A model generated the notes under the pieces. The model made no database searches. It was not told the DNA's origin and worked only from the letters and a program-made list of their open reading frames with translations. Of a DNA stretch of 64,000 bases, positions 22,611-35,313 are shown piece after piece. The translations under genes were made by a program, and so were the position numbers. How positions within the stretch are numbered: the first letter of the stretch is position 1; each line of letters begins with the position of its first letter. The DNA lies in assembly GCA_009801085.1 (NCBI GenBank), contig VNWV01000007.1, forward strand, positions 310,001-374,000. Direction: 5' to 3'. This stretch comes from Lasiodiplodia sp. COLG20 (Eukaryota > Ascomycota > Dothideomycetes > Botryosphaeriales > Botryosphaeriaceae).

Positions 22611-23638
22611 TCACGGCCTCTTGCCCTCAACGGCCTCCTTCACACTCTGGTCCAAATCGACCTTGGGCAGACCCAGCGCATCGTTCCAGTACTCGGGGAA
22701 CTGGCCGAGCTGCTTCTCCTTCCCGAACGTCGCCGCGAGGATCAGGTCCGTCGCGGTGCTGAAGTCGCCCTTGGCCAGCTTCTCATTCGTCGCCTTGACG
22801 CGCTCCGCAACAGAGACATCACCCGCGATGTCCCACTTGGTGCCGGTCGCCTTCTCCAAGCTGGCCACAACCTCCTTCTGCGAGACGACGTGGCTAGCAA
22901 TGTAAACATACTTGTTCTTGCTCTTCTCGAACGCGGCGCCGTTGCTCAGCAGCGCGACGAGGCCCTTGCCGATGAAATCGAGGTTCGACACGGCGAAGCG
23001 CGCCTCGCCGCCGTCCCACAGCGTCGCCTTCTTGGCCGCCAGGTCGAAGCCGAGGAAGCCGACCTTGAGGCCCCAGTCGAAGAAGGGCCCCGTGATGAAG
23101 CCCGTCCACTCGATTCCAGCTTCCTTGCTCTGCAGGTACTCGACGACCTGCCTCTTGCCGCCGAGGAAGGGGACCAGCTTGACGACCTCGGCGGAGCTGG
23201 TGTCGGAGCCGAACTCGGACGGGACGAAGCGCTTGACGCCTGCGGCGATGGCGGCGTCGATGATGGTTTGCTGCGCGCCGAAGGCGGGCGTGCCGACGAG
23301 CGAGACGACGGCGTCTTGGTTGGTGAAGGCGGATTTCAGGGAGTCGGGGGTGTAGTCGGACTTGACAACTTTGACGCCGGCGCTGGTGTGGTGTGTTAGT
23401 TTTTGATGTACCTTTGGGGAGGGAGGATACGTGGGTGTGGTAACTTACGGGAAGGTGGACTTCGACTCCGGACGGCTGAGGACGGTGACGTTGAGAGAGG
23501 AGGCAAGGAACTGCTTCAGGATCGAGGGACCCAGGTTGCCTCCAGCCTGATAGGATTATAATGTTAGTCTGGGGCTTTGGTTTATAGCTGTGGAATACGT
23601 ACTCCAATGAGGACAACGTTCTTAATCGGCGAGGCCAT
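22611..23638 (-). CDS. NmrA-like / isoflavone-reductase-like NAD(P)-binding protein
   Basis: Three exons (23638-23603, 23546-23449, 23382-22611) with 56 and 66 nt introns give 301 residues. The N-terminus after splicing reads MASPIKNVVLIG then AGGNLGPSIL, a Rossmann G-x-x-G-x-x-G-type dinucleotide loop. VTVLSRPES marks the end of beta-2, and RFVPSEFGSD and WTGFITGPFFDWG are characteristic of the NmrA/PCBER group. Such proteins are atypical short-chain dehydrogenases that either reduce phenylpropanoid-like or other small substrates, or sense NADP. The substrate is not predictable. It is probably cytosolic and lies on the same strand as malate synthase but 0.9 kb away, so there is no operon-like link. 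Confidence 0.92.
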
Positions 23639-24553
23639 CTTTTAGATATGTATTGGATATGTGATGAACTTTTTGAGAGACAAGCAAGGCTTCGAAGGCT
23701 GGTTGCAGAAGATAGACTGTTGAGGACTGTGATGCAGAATAGAAAGGCCACCATCAACCTCCTTCCCAGCTCCCTATATACCCCATCACGCACTCCCTGG
23801 CCTCGAAACCATGCCCCTCTTGGCACAGCACAGAAACTAGTCAGTGGCATCATCATTGTGTGCTCTGTGTTGCCCCGCGTCCTCATCCAGCCCGCAGAAT
23901 CGCGTCACCCTCCCATCGGGGACACGCAATCCGCACCATTCCGCACCGTCTTACGATATCGAGGCCGCCCACGACTCGGCTGCAAAGGCAACCTTAACTG
24001 GTCGGATCAGGCTGTCTGCCGAGTGCCGAGCACGGCACTTTGTTGCACAGAGCAGAATGACTGATGCTTGGCGCGAGGTTTAGAGGTTTGCTAAGCAGCG
24101 GAATGGAGCGCGGAAAGCCGCTCTCGCTTATGTGTCCTTGTTGGTCAGGGCTCGGCCAGGCTCGGCGGCAAACCTTGACTGAATCTCGCAATACAGCTAA
24201 ACCATAATGCGAGCGCGGCATTATCTTTGTCATGGTGCGGAAAGTGTGCGAGGCGGGGTGGTGAACGCAATCCCGTAATCACGACGGTAGTCATGCCGCG
24301 TTGCGCCATAGGTACCGTCCCCTGCATAAGCACCCGATGGCATGCGAGCCCCGTCCCCCGGCAGTTGGCCCGCCGGAGCGAATCAACGAATCAACAGCTT
24401 TATCATCCGGCAAGTGCAGGTTGTCGACGGTACTCAATCAGGAAAAAAGTAGCTCATTAAGCGCTCGTTACATATGGTCCCATGGAATACATAAACCCCT
24501 AAAATCCCAGAATTGCTTCAATTCAACCCAATTTTCGTCCCAACTCCCAAAAA
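23639..24553. other. intergenic: NmrA-like promoter and malate synthase 3' region
   Basis: This 915 bp interval holds only short frames on both strands with no motif. No repeat was seen. Confidence 0.5.
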
Positions 24554-26388
24554 TCACAGCTTCGAAGCCGGCGTCGCCGAGCCAGCCGACGTGATCTCGT
24601 TATACAGCAAGCTGGTCAGGAACTCTGCGTAGTCCTCGCCCGTCACCTGCGTGGCGAAGTACTTGGCAGCGAGCTGGTACTTGTTGCCCTTGGGCGCCTT
24701 GCTCTCCAGCTCCTTGGCCTGCTCTTGCAGCAGGCGCAGCGAGTAGTCCTTGTCGAGCTTCTTGCCCTCCTTGGTCGACACGCCGTGGCGCACCCACTGC
24801 CACAGCTGCGAGCGTGACACCTCGGCTGTCGCCGCATCCTCCATCAGGTAGTTGATGGGCACGCAGCCGACGCCGCGAAGCCAGCCCTCCATGTAGCCGA
24901 GGCCAATGTTGAGGTTCTTGCGGATGCCCTCCTCGCTGATGGAGCCGGGCACGTTCATGTTCAGCAGGTCGTTGCGACCGATGCTGACGTCCTCGCGCCG
25001 GATGTGCATCTGGTTGGGCGTCGGCATGTGCTCGTTGAAGATCTCGGACGCAATCGAGGCGAGGGCCGGGTGCGCCACCCAGGTGCCGTCATGACCGGCC
25101 CGCACCTCGCGGAGCTTGTCGGCGCGGACGGATGCCATGGCAACCTCGTTGGCCTTGGGGTCGTTCTTGATGGGGATCTGTGCAGCCATACCACCCTATG
25201 TCTTGTTAGCGAGGAGTTTTAGCGTGGAAACGATGATACTCACCATGGCGTGGACGCCTCTCCTGTGGCAGGTCTTGATGAGCAGCTTGACATATGCGTC
25301 CATGAAGGGCGACGTCATTGTCACGGCAGACCGGTCGGGCAGCACGAAGTTGGAGTTCTGGCGGAAGCGCTTGATGACGCTGAAGATGTAGTCCCAACGG
25401 CCGCAGTTAAGACCGGAGCTGTGGTCGCGGAGCTCGTAGATGATCTGCCATGCTGCGTCAGTATACTGCCAGTCCACTTTCACATGTCAGAACTGACCTC
25501 GTCCATCTCAAAGGCGGCCATGATGGTCTCAATCAGGACGGTGCCTCTGATGGTCCCCCGCGGCATGCCAATGTAGTCCTGAGCGAGGTTGAAGACGTCG
25601 TTCCAGAGACGGGCCTCGAGGTGGCTCTCCATCTTGGGCAGGTAGAAGTAGGGGCCGGCGCCGCGCTTGACGAGCTCCCAGGCATTGTTGAAGAAGTACA
25701 GACCGAAGTCGAACAGACCACCGGAGATGGGCTCGCCGTCGACGGTGAAGTGCTTCTCCTCCAAGTGCCAGCCACGAGCGCGGGCAATCAGTGTGGGTAG
25801 TGCCCGGTCGGTGCGCAGCTTGTATTCCTTCTCGCCCTGCTTGAAGTCGACCTGGCGGCGGATGGCGTCGTACAGGTTCAACTGACCGTTGACCATGTTG
25901 TCCCAGGTAGGAGCGCTCGAGTCTATTTGCGGCAAACTGTCAGCTCTCATCCTACATCACCCGCGAGCTCGGGTGGACTTACCCTCGAAGTCAGCCATGT
26001 ACGTCCACACGTCCGAGTTCAGGGCGTTCACGACCATCTTGCGGTCGGTCGGGCCAGTGATCTCGACACGCCTGTCGACCAGGCCCGGGGCCGGGGGTGC
26101 GCCCTTCCATGCGTCATTCTCACGGATGTGCTTGGTCTCGGGCAGGAAGTCGGGCAGGTTGCCCTTGTCAAGCTCGGCCTGGCGGATCTGGCGGCGCTCG
26201 AGTAGTTGCTTGCGGCGGGCATTGAAGGCGCGGTGCAGGACGGCGAGGAAGACAATGGCATCCTTGTTCAGGATCTTACGGGTCTGGTCGTTGAGCGGGC
26301 CCAGGATGTTGACGTCCTTGAGGACGGCGGCCGGGTTGGGCGCCGGGTTCGTCTTGGCCTGGGTGCCGAATTGGACCTGAGCAGCCAT
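24554..26388 (-). CDS. acuE: malate synthase, glyoxysomal/peroxisomal
   Basis: Four exons (26388-25983, 25922-25498, 25444-25244, 25195-24554) with 60, 53 and 48 nt introns give 557 residues. The enzyme condenses acetyl-CoA and glyoxylate to malate in the glyoxylate cycle. The family signature is intact: [17 protein letters not shown] at ~283-299, [12 protein letters not shown] with the active-site Arg, and [17 protein letters not shown] with the catalytic Asp. The last three residues are SKL, a canonical PTS1, placing the enzyme in peroxisomes. The N-terminus ([20 protein letters not shown]) is ordinary for fungal AcuE. Fungal malate synthase genes are usually induced by acetate and repressed by glucose, but no site is called here because the motifs are too short to be convincing by eye. 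Confidence 0.96.
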
Positions 26389-29300
26389 GATGTATGGTGT
26401 ATCTGACTTCCGGAAAGCTCTCTGAGTGGTGGACAAAGAGGGGCTGAGGCCTAGGGAAGGGTGACGGGAAAAGTCGCGATGCAAGCTCTGGGGGAGCGAG
26501 GAGTAATAAAGCTGGTTCGGCGGCGGCGCGACGTCACAGTTGACCTCGGGTGAGGAGAGGACGCCATGACTGGTCTCGGCCGCTCCCCGCGATGATGTGG
26601 TGGTTGGCCGGGGCGGGCAAGCTTCCCTCGGGCGGAGGGGTCGAGGGCGCGCGATCGGCTTGTGATTGCGCTGCACTGATTGTGGGGAAGCCCTAACTGC
26701 TGACTCATCGCCCCGGCCCCCAGACCATCTCCCCAGGCCCGGCCACCGAATGCTGCGCCCGCCCGGCACACTGCAGAAAGTCGTGGCTGCTGCAGCTCGC
26801 TCTCCACCCGCAAAATCCCTGGCTGTCAATGCTGTTACACCTGCTGCCACCTCGGACACACAGCCGTCATTGCCCTCGGCCGCGCAGCCGTTAACTCGGA
26901 TAGGCAGCCGTTGTTGCAGCGACAGGGAGCCGGTGCGCGCCGAGCTGATTGCCTCGGACGGCCAAGTCCGACAATACCCGGTGCCCCTCGGCCGCCCTTC
27001 CGTCCAAGCGATAAGTCCAACCCTCTGGACCGATACGTCACTGGATTATCACCCCGAATGCAGTATCGCAGTCCAAACGGTACTAGATGCCTTTTTGAGC
27101 TCCATTTTCCCACTACGACTCCACCGCGCACAAACTTTATAACCCTCTCGCCGCCCCATCTCACTGTCGCCGAAGGCTTGTTACTCGATGCGAAATCGTT
27201 AGGTCACTTAGCACTAGTCGTGTATCGTTGTCCAACACCAATTTTTACTCGATGCTATCGAGTCACCCAAGAAATTTCTGTCCGCCAAGCGCCATCCCCG
27301 CCAGTATCCGTCGAGAATTCGCACCTATCTGTGAACGGCGCCGCCGCCGTACGGTTCGGTGCGGCCCTGACCGGCCCGTGCAAATCCTTTCCACTCGGTT
27401 TTCGCAATGCCGTGACAGATGGAATCATGATAGTGGTGGTGGAGCTCCACATTCCCAACATCTCGTTTAAGCTCAACCGTTGTGTTTGAGCAATTCGCGG
27501 CAGTCCGGTATCGGCCTCTATTGTGTGATTTTCCCCTCGCACCGCCGTGTTCGCAATGTTTTTTTTTGGCGGAATTGCTGCCGGATTGAAAAAGTAGCTG
27601 CCGCACCTCTAAAGCCGCCTATATCCGGGCAAGCTACTATGATGTCTCTATAACGACAGCCACAACGCCGAAATTGGCAACTCATGTCCTCATCACCGCA
27701 GATCTCTCACTCCACATTTTAGTGTTTGCTAGCCGAGTGCCGGTCTACCTTCCGTCCGAGCCGCATGCTCCGGAATCCCTGCGGCAAACGTCACCATGAG
27801 GACGACAGCGGCGAAACAGATTCAAGCACGGCAGTCGACCATGATGTCTTTAGTGGTATGGATATTGTCGGGTTTCAACGTCTGCTGAGGTAGTCGCCAC
27901 GCCAATCCCCACGGCAAGTGTATCTGTCGAATCCAATGGATTAGCCGTCTAAGAAGCACGCAACTGGCAGAGACTATGTACACTCAGAGGTGGGACTAAG
28001 CCCAAAACGGGCCTTCCATCCTGGATAAATCTATGCACAGCTCTTCGTACTTCAACATTATCTTCTGGAAGTCCGATTCCCTTCAGTTATACACCGTGGA
28101 AATTTTAGCACTCATTACTCGATGGGCAAGACCTGCCAAATATTGAATTGTTTCACTGACATTAACAATTCCAACGCAGACATTGTGCGGCTTCGGAAAG
28201 ACCGCCTTCAAGCACCAAAACTTGACATTTCGAACGGAAAGCCAGACATGCTTATGACCAATCCCGGTTTCCACCTCTAGGGCAGAATAGCAACAAACAA
28301 TTGACAAAATACCGCCGTGTAGATATACAACCCCATTTGCGGCTACACGGAGGAGATGACCCATGATGGTGGTATCTCGAAGAAGAGCCGCGTTATCAGT
28401 TTCTTCCAGACTGTCGCCATTACGGAAAAAACAGTGGAGAACATCCGTTCCCGTAGCCAAACTTGGTTGGTTCCAACGGCAGGCGAGAAGGGACGGCCCT
28501 CTTCCCGGTCACACGGCAGCCGGAGGGGCCGGAAGGCCTCCGATTCGGTGTACATTGATCAGGACGTCGATCGCCCGCTTCCTCTGCGTTTCTTCATCTC
28601 GGCGTCGACACTGGTCGTTTCGGTGCCAACAACGCGCTGATGATTGGTCTATATTCAGATGTGAGTGCGAGTGTAAGTGCGACGGTAGTCAACGGCTTTA
28701 TTCGAGCGCTTGGTGTTGCAGAGGTTGAAATATTGATGACGTCTTGGAATCGTATGGATTTCCATCATATTAATCCGGTGGTGCTATAGTGTCGAGTCCG
28801 CCGTTGGTCATCGAGACGAGGCAGGGAAGTAGTGGAGGGGACAGCGATTGGCTGACAAGGTACGCGTCGAAAGCCTAAATATATGCAGAACGATCAAAGA
28901 AGGCAACACGCTTATTGCATCTCACCTAAACAGAGACTATAAAGCTTATCCAAAGAGTTCTGCAGGAAAGCCGAAGTGGCTTCGAAACAATTTTGTGGCG
29001 GAGCGTTGCGGGCAGGCACCTACATATCCGACTTCCAGGATTCAGTGGCTGCAAGTGCGTGACGCATGCTGCACACGCGGCTAAATCCGTGTCGCCTATT
29101 CATAGCGAGGCTCCAATCAGTTTTTGTGGGTGTTAACGAAAGAGCAGCTTATCAGCACGAAGCCCCAGGCCCCCACCGCAGCCCCAGCCGTCTCCCCGCT
29201 TATTGGAGGCCCTACCCGGCCACGATGGGCTGTGCCACGCAGCGCAGCTGCCTTCTTTGCCGTGCTTGCAGCTGATTAACCCACGGTAGTTCCCAACTCC

Positions 29301-29587
29301 GACTCTTCCTGCAACGTTGTCTTGTTTCCCTGTGTCTGCAATCATAACTAACCAGTACCTTCCGTTTCGACCGGTCGGAAACCAGCCCTGTCCTTGCAAA
29401 ACCGCAGGCGTTGCGACGACGAGGACGGCTGCGACCCTTCAGCCTCATTTGCTCTGCCCCGCTCTGCAGTCGCTACCGTTTTTCGAAGCTCGAGGAACTG
29501 CTGCACGAATCGATTCACGCTTTTTGCGATGTCCATCGCGGAAGAGCAGGCCTCACGCAAGCGAGCCAAACGCAGCATTTTCTTCAA
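26389..29587. other. 3.2 kb divergent intergenic
   Basis: This region lies upstream of both malate synthase (minus) and the large kinase (plus). The first ~450 bp is GC-rich, with many GGGG/CCCC runs next to the malate synthase start. Frames such as 28083-28460 (minus, 125 codons) and 26911-27489 lack any motif or splice support and are not called. Several T and A runs occur but no transposon ends were seen. Confidence 0.45.
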
Positions 29588-32422
29588 ATGTCAGCGCTTG
29601 GTCACTCCAACCTCAAACTCGGCAGACGGTTGCTACAGAAACTGGACCCTCGTCGCAAAAGAGAGGACTTCCTGAGCCTATGCGAAGAGATCCGCGAAGC
29701 CCTCCGAGAGTCGATATGCCCTCCCAATGATATTCGTGAACGGCAATTCATCCCAGAGGAAGCGCTAAAAGAAGTGTGGCTCTCACGTGAGGGAAGAGTC
29801 GACAGGCGACTGGATCTTTTCCACAATCGGCTCACGGCGTTAGAGCGGGACCCTGGAATAAATGGAAACCACCTAAAATTGCTCTCCACTCTTCTCTGGA
29901 TTCTACTTCCGTACGAGGGATGGCGGGATTTCGCAAGGGCATTCCAAGAATTAAGCATCAGTGATCCTCAGGGCTGGCAGGACGACAAGTTCCCTTTACT
30001 CGATGCGAAGCCGTTGCATTTGCTCTTTGAGAGTCAAATTGATTTCGATACCCATGCACAAAGCTTCTTGCGAGACCAATACCTGTTCTCGCCAGCAAAG
30101 ATCCCTGAAATGAAAGTCGCCGACTGCGACGATGAGATAACTCCCCTTCCCGAATCGATGCGCTTGCCCTTTCCGGACGTGGAAATGATTCTCCATTATG
30201 GAACTCACAGGGTCACGAGGCGCAAAGTGGCCAAAGGAGGCATTGAAACGTTGAGCGGGGATACCATGGACGTGGTCGTGGTGAAGACGTTTTCCCCGGA
30301 CCAGAGGCTACAATTCGTCACCGAGTTGAGGAACCTGAAACAACTGAAGAAAGCATTTTTAATCCATCCGAACATCCAGTCTTGCTTTGCGGCCATCCAG
30401 ATTGGTCTCACGGGCCACCTCATCTTTGAAGCGGCAGAGTGCAACCTTTCCCATATCCTCCACTGGCAAGAGCCGACATTTTCCACAGACTTCTGCGCCA
30501 AAATCAAACGGGATTTGCGGCCGAGCTTCCTGCTGTGGGAAGCAAAAGATCTTAGTGATGCTCTTCATTGGCTACACAGTGGCTTCAGTCCAAAGAACTC
30601 CCCTAACAGGTTCAAGTGCTACCACCTCGATCTGAAACCAGACAACATCCTCGTCTTCCCATCGACCAGTTCGGGCATGTCGGGCGACATATGGATGTGG
30701 AAGATTGCCGATTTCGGTGGGTCTGTAATCGAGCACATGGGCGACATATCGAGCAGTAGCTCCGGAATGATCCTCAGCGGACGCCGTCTTCGGACCGGAG
30801 GCTATCAAGCACCGGAGATTGAATCCAACAAGTATGAGCTCGGGACCGCTGCCGATATCTGGTCATTTGGCTGTATCTTGTTGGAAATCCTTGCTTTCGC
30901 GCATGGGGGGCCGAACAGCGTCAAGGGTCTTGAAAGAGTTCGTAACAACAACGTTAAGCCTCACTTTTACGATTCAAAATTCGATCTAAGAGAGGATATT
31001 CGTGACTGGATCAACAAACTGGACATCTGCGAAGAGGGATTGCGGGAATTTCGGGATCAGATCTATTCACTTCTCAAAAGAAATCCCGAAGAGCGCCCAA
31101 GGGCTCAAGATCTCATACGGCCGTTCGACATTGCCTGGCATCGGGTTAGGAATTTAGGGTCCAATGACGTCATTTTTCCCACCCCGTCCGAAGCTCCGAC
31201 CTCTGAACAGGCTACTGACATTGAGGTTCCGACCAACGATCCGCCCCTGATTCGCATCAAGAATAATCCGCAGGAAATTTGCCGGCCACTTATCAAACTG
31301 CTTCCAAACCCGCCCTTGAAATGCCGAGTGTCCTCCAACGGCAACTGTGCTATCGTACAAACGAAACCAGGACGTAATTATTTTCCTTTTTGCATATACC
31401 CCCGGTGGCATGAATCCACTACGACAGAACCACATCGTCTATTATCGGAAGAAGAGTCGCAAAAATACAGCGCCGAAAAGATTGCTGCTGAAGGCACATT
31501 CTGTGGAGCATTACTTCGCACTGTGGGAAATGAGAATATCCAGGTCTGTAACCCAAACCAGTCTTCCACTCCAAGCTGACTAGATGACCCAGCTACTACT
31601 CCATGGTCAGGATAAGCGGACGTTGCGCAGGTCAAGTTCAGGGATTGATCTGTCAATATCCGCAGATGGGGACTGCATTGTTCATGGTGAGAGCAGACTG
31701 AGAATCTTCTTGAGAAACTCAACTCGCGCCAGAGAATTGTCTCTTCGAGGAGCCCTGAAGAGATCATGCTTTAGCCGCAACGGGAAATGGATTTACGTCT
31801 GGTCGCGGACTCATCAAATTGCAATGGACCACTGGGAAGTATTCCAAGTTGCATCTAACGACCAAACGCCTTTCTTGCAATCCCATCACTCGTTTGTAAG
31901 CTCACTTCCATGTCAACATGTGCATAGAGGCTGACACATGCGTTCCAGACCCCATCCCTCTCAGCTCGCTCGAGTCGAGATCTCCTGATTGCATTGAGGG
32001 ACCCATCAGATGAGAGCAGCATCCGGCCACTATTCCTCACCATTGACAAACACGGCAATGCGAACGTTCTCATAAGTGATGGGCATGATTTCTATGTTCA
32101 TTCTATCCGAGGCGAGTTCAGTGGCTATATTGGGGGAGCAGCCACTGAAGACGGACGGTCAATCCTACTAATTCATCAGAGCCAAGCAAACACAACACTC
32201 AATTTACACGTTGTCGACCTCGACCCCGAGAAGCTTCGGACAACCGACCGAAGCCAACAACTGATACTCAATTATGACAAGTACGAAGCACCATACTTGA
32301 AAGATTATGTCATTGATACTGGAGTCTCCATTACTTCAGAAGAATCGGGGGTTTATGCCCATCTCGCTGTCAAAAAGAAGAATGACATAGTTCTAAAAAG
32401 AGTCCTTTTAGGAGAAAGCTGA
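29588..32422 (+). CDS. large protein kinase with C-terminal propeller-like region
   Basis: Exons 29588-31543, 31584-31895 and 31949-32422 (introns 40 and 53 nt, all junctions phase 0) give 913 residues. The start is the first ATG in frame, MSALGHSNLKLG. The N-terminal ~210 residues are helical and unrecognised. The kinase domain has the ATP-binding Lys ~233 (VVVVKTF), the catalytic loop YHLDLKPDNIL with Asp ~348, IADFGGS with Asp ~375, GGYQAPE ending ~410 and DIWSFGCILLEIL. The glycine loop is poorly conserved (ILHYGTHRVTRRKVAKGG), and HRD is HLD, as in many fungal kinases. After ~residue 560 come ~330 residues of beta-strand-like repeats (SISADGDCIVHG, RSCFSRNGKWIYVWS, VLISDGHDFYVHS), suggestive of a WD/beta-propeller fold, though WD dipeptides are scarce. 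Intron 1, at 40 nt, is unusually short. It is convergent with the CorA-like gene, 28 bp between stops. Confidence 0.87.
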
Positions 32423-32450
32423 ATGAAGGAATCTAATAGTACAAGGCTGG
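32423..32450. other. 28 bp gap between convergent stop codons
   Basis: The kinase and the CorA-like gene end 28 bases apart on opposite strands, so their 3' untranslated regions must overlap. Confidence 0.8.
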
Positions 32451-34189
32451 TCAAACATCCGGAGGCTGTCTTCTCGATGCCCGTTTCATTCTCTGTTTAC
32501 GTGCTGCGTGCCACCAGGCCAATCCCGTCACAGCCGTCAAAGGGATGGTTACCAGGAGATATATCCACGCATCCTTTGACATACTCATCCGCTGCGAACG
32601 CTCGTCGAAATCGAAGAAATTCATGCCAAAGAGCGTCTGCAAAGTCCACGATCAGCTTCGGTACAACAACCTTGGTCAAAAGTCTCGCACACTTACCGCC
32701 ACAAAGCTCGCCGGCAAGTAAATCAGCGTCGCCAAGGTCACGATTCTGGCAATCGTGCTATCATCGACACTATCCATTGCGAGAGCATATACGCCTTTGC
32801 TGATCTCCGTGTTGACCGCCTGGTTGTCGGCTGCAAACTTTTGGACTTTTGCCGCAGCGTTCTGGTTCTTCACGTTCAAAGCGTCTGTCACCTATGCCAA
32901 AAGTCAGCCCATACTTCGGCCTCTGTTGACCTGGAGTCTCTACTCACAAGTCTCAAAATCCCCTGGACGCGACGTTCAAGGGCTTCTGCAGATGTCTGAT
33001 ACCCTTCCAATCGAATCGTGATGTTCTTGAGGGCATTGCGTATGACCTTGCACTCTTCATGTCCGTACTTATTCTTTGGGAGCAAACTCATACTGTCGTT
33101 CAGCTCTCGCATTGCCTGAACAAGCCTCTCAGTCTGCCTTAGGCTGACTTGAACAGTTTGAACTCTCTCTTCCAGCCCTCGGAGGGACCGCATGGCCTTG
33201 AAGCTCAGGGCATCGGCAAGTTCCACCTCATACTCGACATCGGCCGTCCACACCGGCTTTTTCTGCATCGAGTCAGCTTTTGCTCGTGATGCAGACGAAG
33301 CTTACAGCCTACCAGCTCAGAGTACTGCTTGCCGATGTCCTCCAGAAAGTCTCTCCAGTTATCGATATACGTCGACAGAATGGCAATATGCAGCCGCAGG
33401 GGATTGGCCTTCAGTGCAGCCCATTTACCAGGATCTTGCGCCTTATCGGCGAGCCTTTTGCTTAACTCCGAGTCTTCTTTCGGATTAAAGATCAGCCATG
33501 TGGACTTGATGGTTTCGCCTGAAGTCTCGATGCGATTGAAAACCTCTGTTCGTCGGATGGACCAGGGAAAGGCGCGGGATCGGTTGTTGGCTTCAGCATA
33601 TTTGAACTGGTAGGAGAGCTCTGCAAACGACGTCAAAATCGGTTACGGCGTCGAAGTCTCGAGATCCGACGTACCGTAACAAGGCGACGGTTGGGTCGAC
33701 GTGTGCAAGAAAACATTCCCGTAGCTCTCCTCCGAGATGCATGTTTCAGTATGGACTGCGAACAAGACGTCCAGGAAGGCCAGGGGTGTCTTGTTCGAAT
33801 CCAAGAGCTCCCATAGCAGAGGGGCTGTAATCAAGAACGGCCTCAGTGAATCCTTCTGGATAAACGAACTGTGCTGCATTAGCGCATGTCAAACAAGAAG
33901 GCAAGGCTGCAAACAATATCCTGCAGTCGAATCCTTCAGAGCGGGGCTCAGAGATGGCTTGACGTGCGCTTTGCTGATCCTCGATGGTATGCTGGCTTGG
34001 TAACTGGCCGTCCGCTTCCGATTCAAAGAGGTCGAATTTTACAGTTCTCTTCGCAGCAATCGACCGTATGTGTTTGCAGAGCCGCTCTTGGTATCGAATC
34101 CGGTCCACGCCCAGCGCAACGTCGTCCGGTAGGTTGAGCGGATAGTCGGTGAAAGGCAGCAATTCGTTTTTCTCCGCAGCATCTGCCAT
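32451..34189 (-). CDS. CorA-like Mg2+ transporter-family membrane protein
   Basis: Six exons (34189-33915, 33868-33675, 33620-33313, 33262-32948, 32891-32697, 32636-32451) with 46-60 nt introns give 490 residues. The long soluble N-terminal part is followed by helices with heptad character (LRGLEERVQTVQVSLRQTER). Two C-terminal membrane segments follow: TM1 ~411-429 (IARIVTLATLIYLPASFVA) and TM2 ~453-471 (AWIYLLVTIPLTAVTGLAW). Between them sits FGMNFF, preserving the Gly-Met-Asn ion-selectivity motif of CorA at ~433-435. The tail is basic. This matches the large set of Pezizomycotina CorA-like proteins whose N-terminal domain is unlike bacterial CorA; ion transport is plausible but unproven. 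Exon 1/2 joins at CACAG, not the nearer GCAG, because only that keeps frame. Confidence 0.88.
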
Positions 34190-34551
34190 TTGGCTTTTCC
34201 GATCAAGCTAAACACACATACACAGAGGTCCAAACGGAGATTTTGGTTGCTAAGAAGGGATATACGCCAGGAAAACAGACCAGCTTAATACTGCCCCCAC
34301 CGTTCTGCAATGCGCCTCGGGCGGCGCAGCCGCACGCCACGACTTATCTTGTGCTTCAAAAGACACCCCAGTCCACAAATACGGGCTCCGGCATCCCCGA
34401 AAATCGGAGAGTGGCAACCCCGCTTTCTGCCTTGCCGGCGCCTGTGTGCCACACAGCGCCTCTTCCTTCAGCCTACTACTCGTCCACACCTCTTATGATC
34501 CTGCCACAGCAGTCAGTTTGAGCCAGTCCGCTGATACGACCGACGCTTGGC
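34190..34551. other. short intergenic upstream of CorA-like gene
   Basis: A 362 bp spacer on the minus strand between the microprotein stop and the CorA-like start. It must carry the CorA-like promoter; no element was singled out. Confidence 0.5.
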
Positions 34552-34864
34552 TTACTGTATTTCATCCTGGTGAGGGAACATGGGTAAGCGAGAATAACAG
34601 GGGCAGTCCGGGAGTACGGCGGCTCACCTTGTTGAGAGCCCTGGGGGCTGTGTAGGACCAGTATACGTAGTTCGCCTCGTCGTTTTTCTGCCTCAGGCCG
34701 TTAGCAGACGTAGTGGTAGCCTGAAAGAAGGAGGATGGGGATGCAGGTTTACAGACCTTAATATCGTAGCTTCTGTTTGCGCCGAACTGCATTTTAAGAA
34801 AGTTTTCGAGATCCTTCTCCTCAATGTAGCCGGATTCGTGCTCCTCGATGGTGTAGCGCTGCAT
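34552..34864 (-). CDS. 60-residue three-exon microprotein, function unknown
   Basis: Exons 34864-34757, 34687-34628 and 34566-34552 (36, 20 and 4 codons plus stop) join over 69 and 61 nt introns, all phase 0 with standard AG acceptors. The product starts MQRYTIEEHESGYIEEKDLE, continues through an Asn/Lys/Tyr-rich middle (ANYVYWSYTAPRALNK) and ends DEIQ. It has no signal peptide, no membrane segment and no Cys. Charged helix-forming residues dominate the first half, and YVYWSY could be a beta strand. It is too short for a gene caller that ignores splicing, and no family is recognised. The support is the coherent three-exon structure with a natural stop. Chance splicing is a real alternative. 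It faces the amino-acid permease across 449 bp. Confidence 0.5.
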
Positions 34865-35313
34865 AGCTTGTAAGGCTATCACTCTCGCTCTAGCCTGTAG
34901 GAGGTGGTGAGGTTGACCAGATCGGGTGCCTTGCTTAAACGCGATGCAAGCTAATCTGCTACAGTTAGGTAAGGTCCAATCTTAAATGCTTTGAGGGAGC
35001 CTTACGGAAAGGGGTGTAGGATATTGCTGAGCAGGCTGAAGCGGTTCGTGGGAGGCGAAATGTGATGAAAGACGCGCCCGGCTGCGGCGCATGTCTGGTT
35101 CCCGCTCGGTTGCCTTGCAGCGTGCAGTGCATTTGCCTGCTCGGCTAAGCAAAACCTGGCCCCCACACAATACCAGGGTATAAGCAAGAGTGGTGGAACA
35201 CAGCTGCGAACGCCTCGTAGCATAGCCCGGGTCATGCAAAAACCGTACATTATGAGCCCCGCAGGCTGGAAATCTCTTCCCACTGGTCAGCCCCGACAGG
35301 CAGACACGACATT
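34865..35313. promoter_or_regulatory. divergent promoter region, microprotein / permease
   Basis: The 449 bp between two opposite start codons presumably serves both. No TATA box is placed with confidence and no coding frame is supported inside. Confidence 0.45.

Noticed and set aside
28083..28460. 125-codon minus-strand frame
   Set aside because: No domain, no splice support, lies in an AT/GC-mixed intergenic region.
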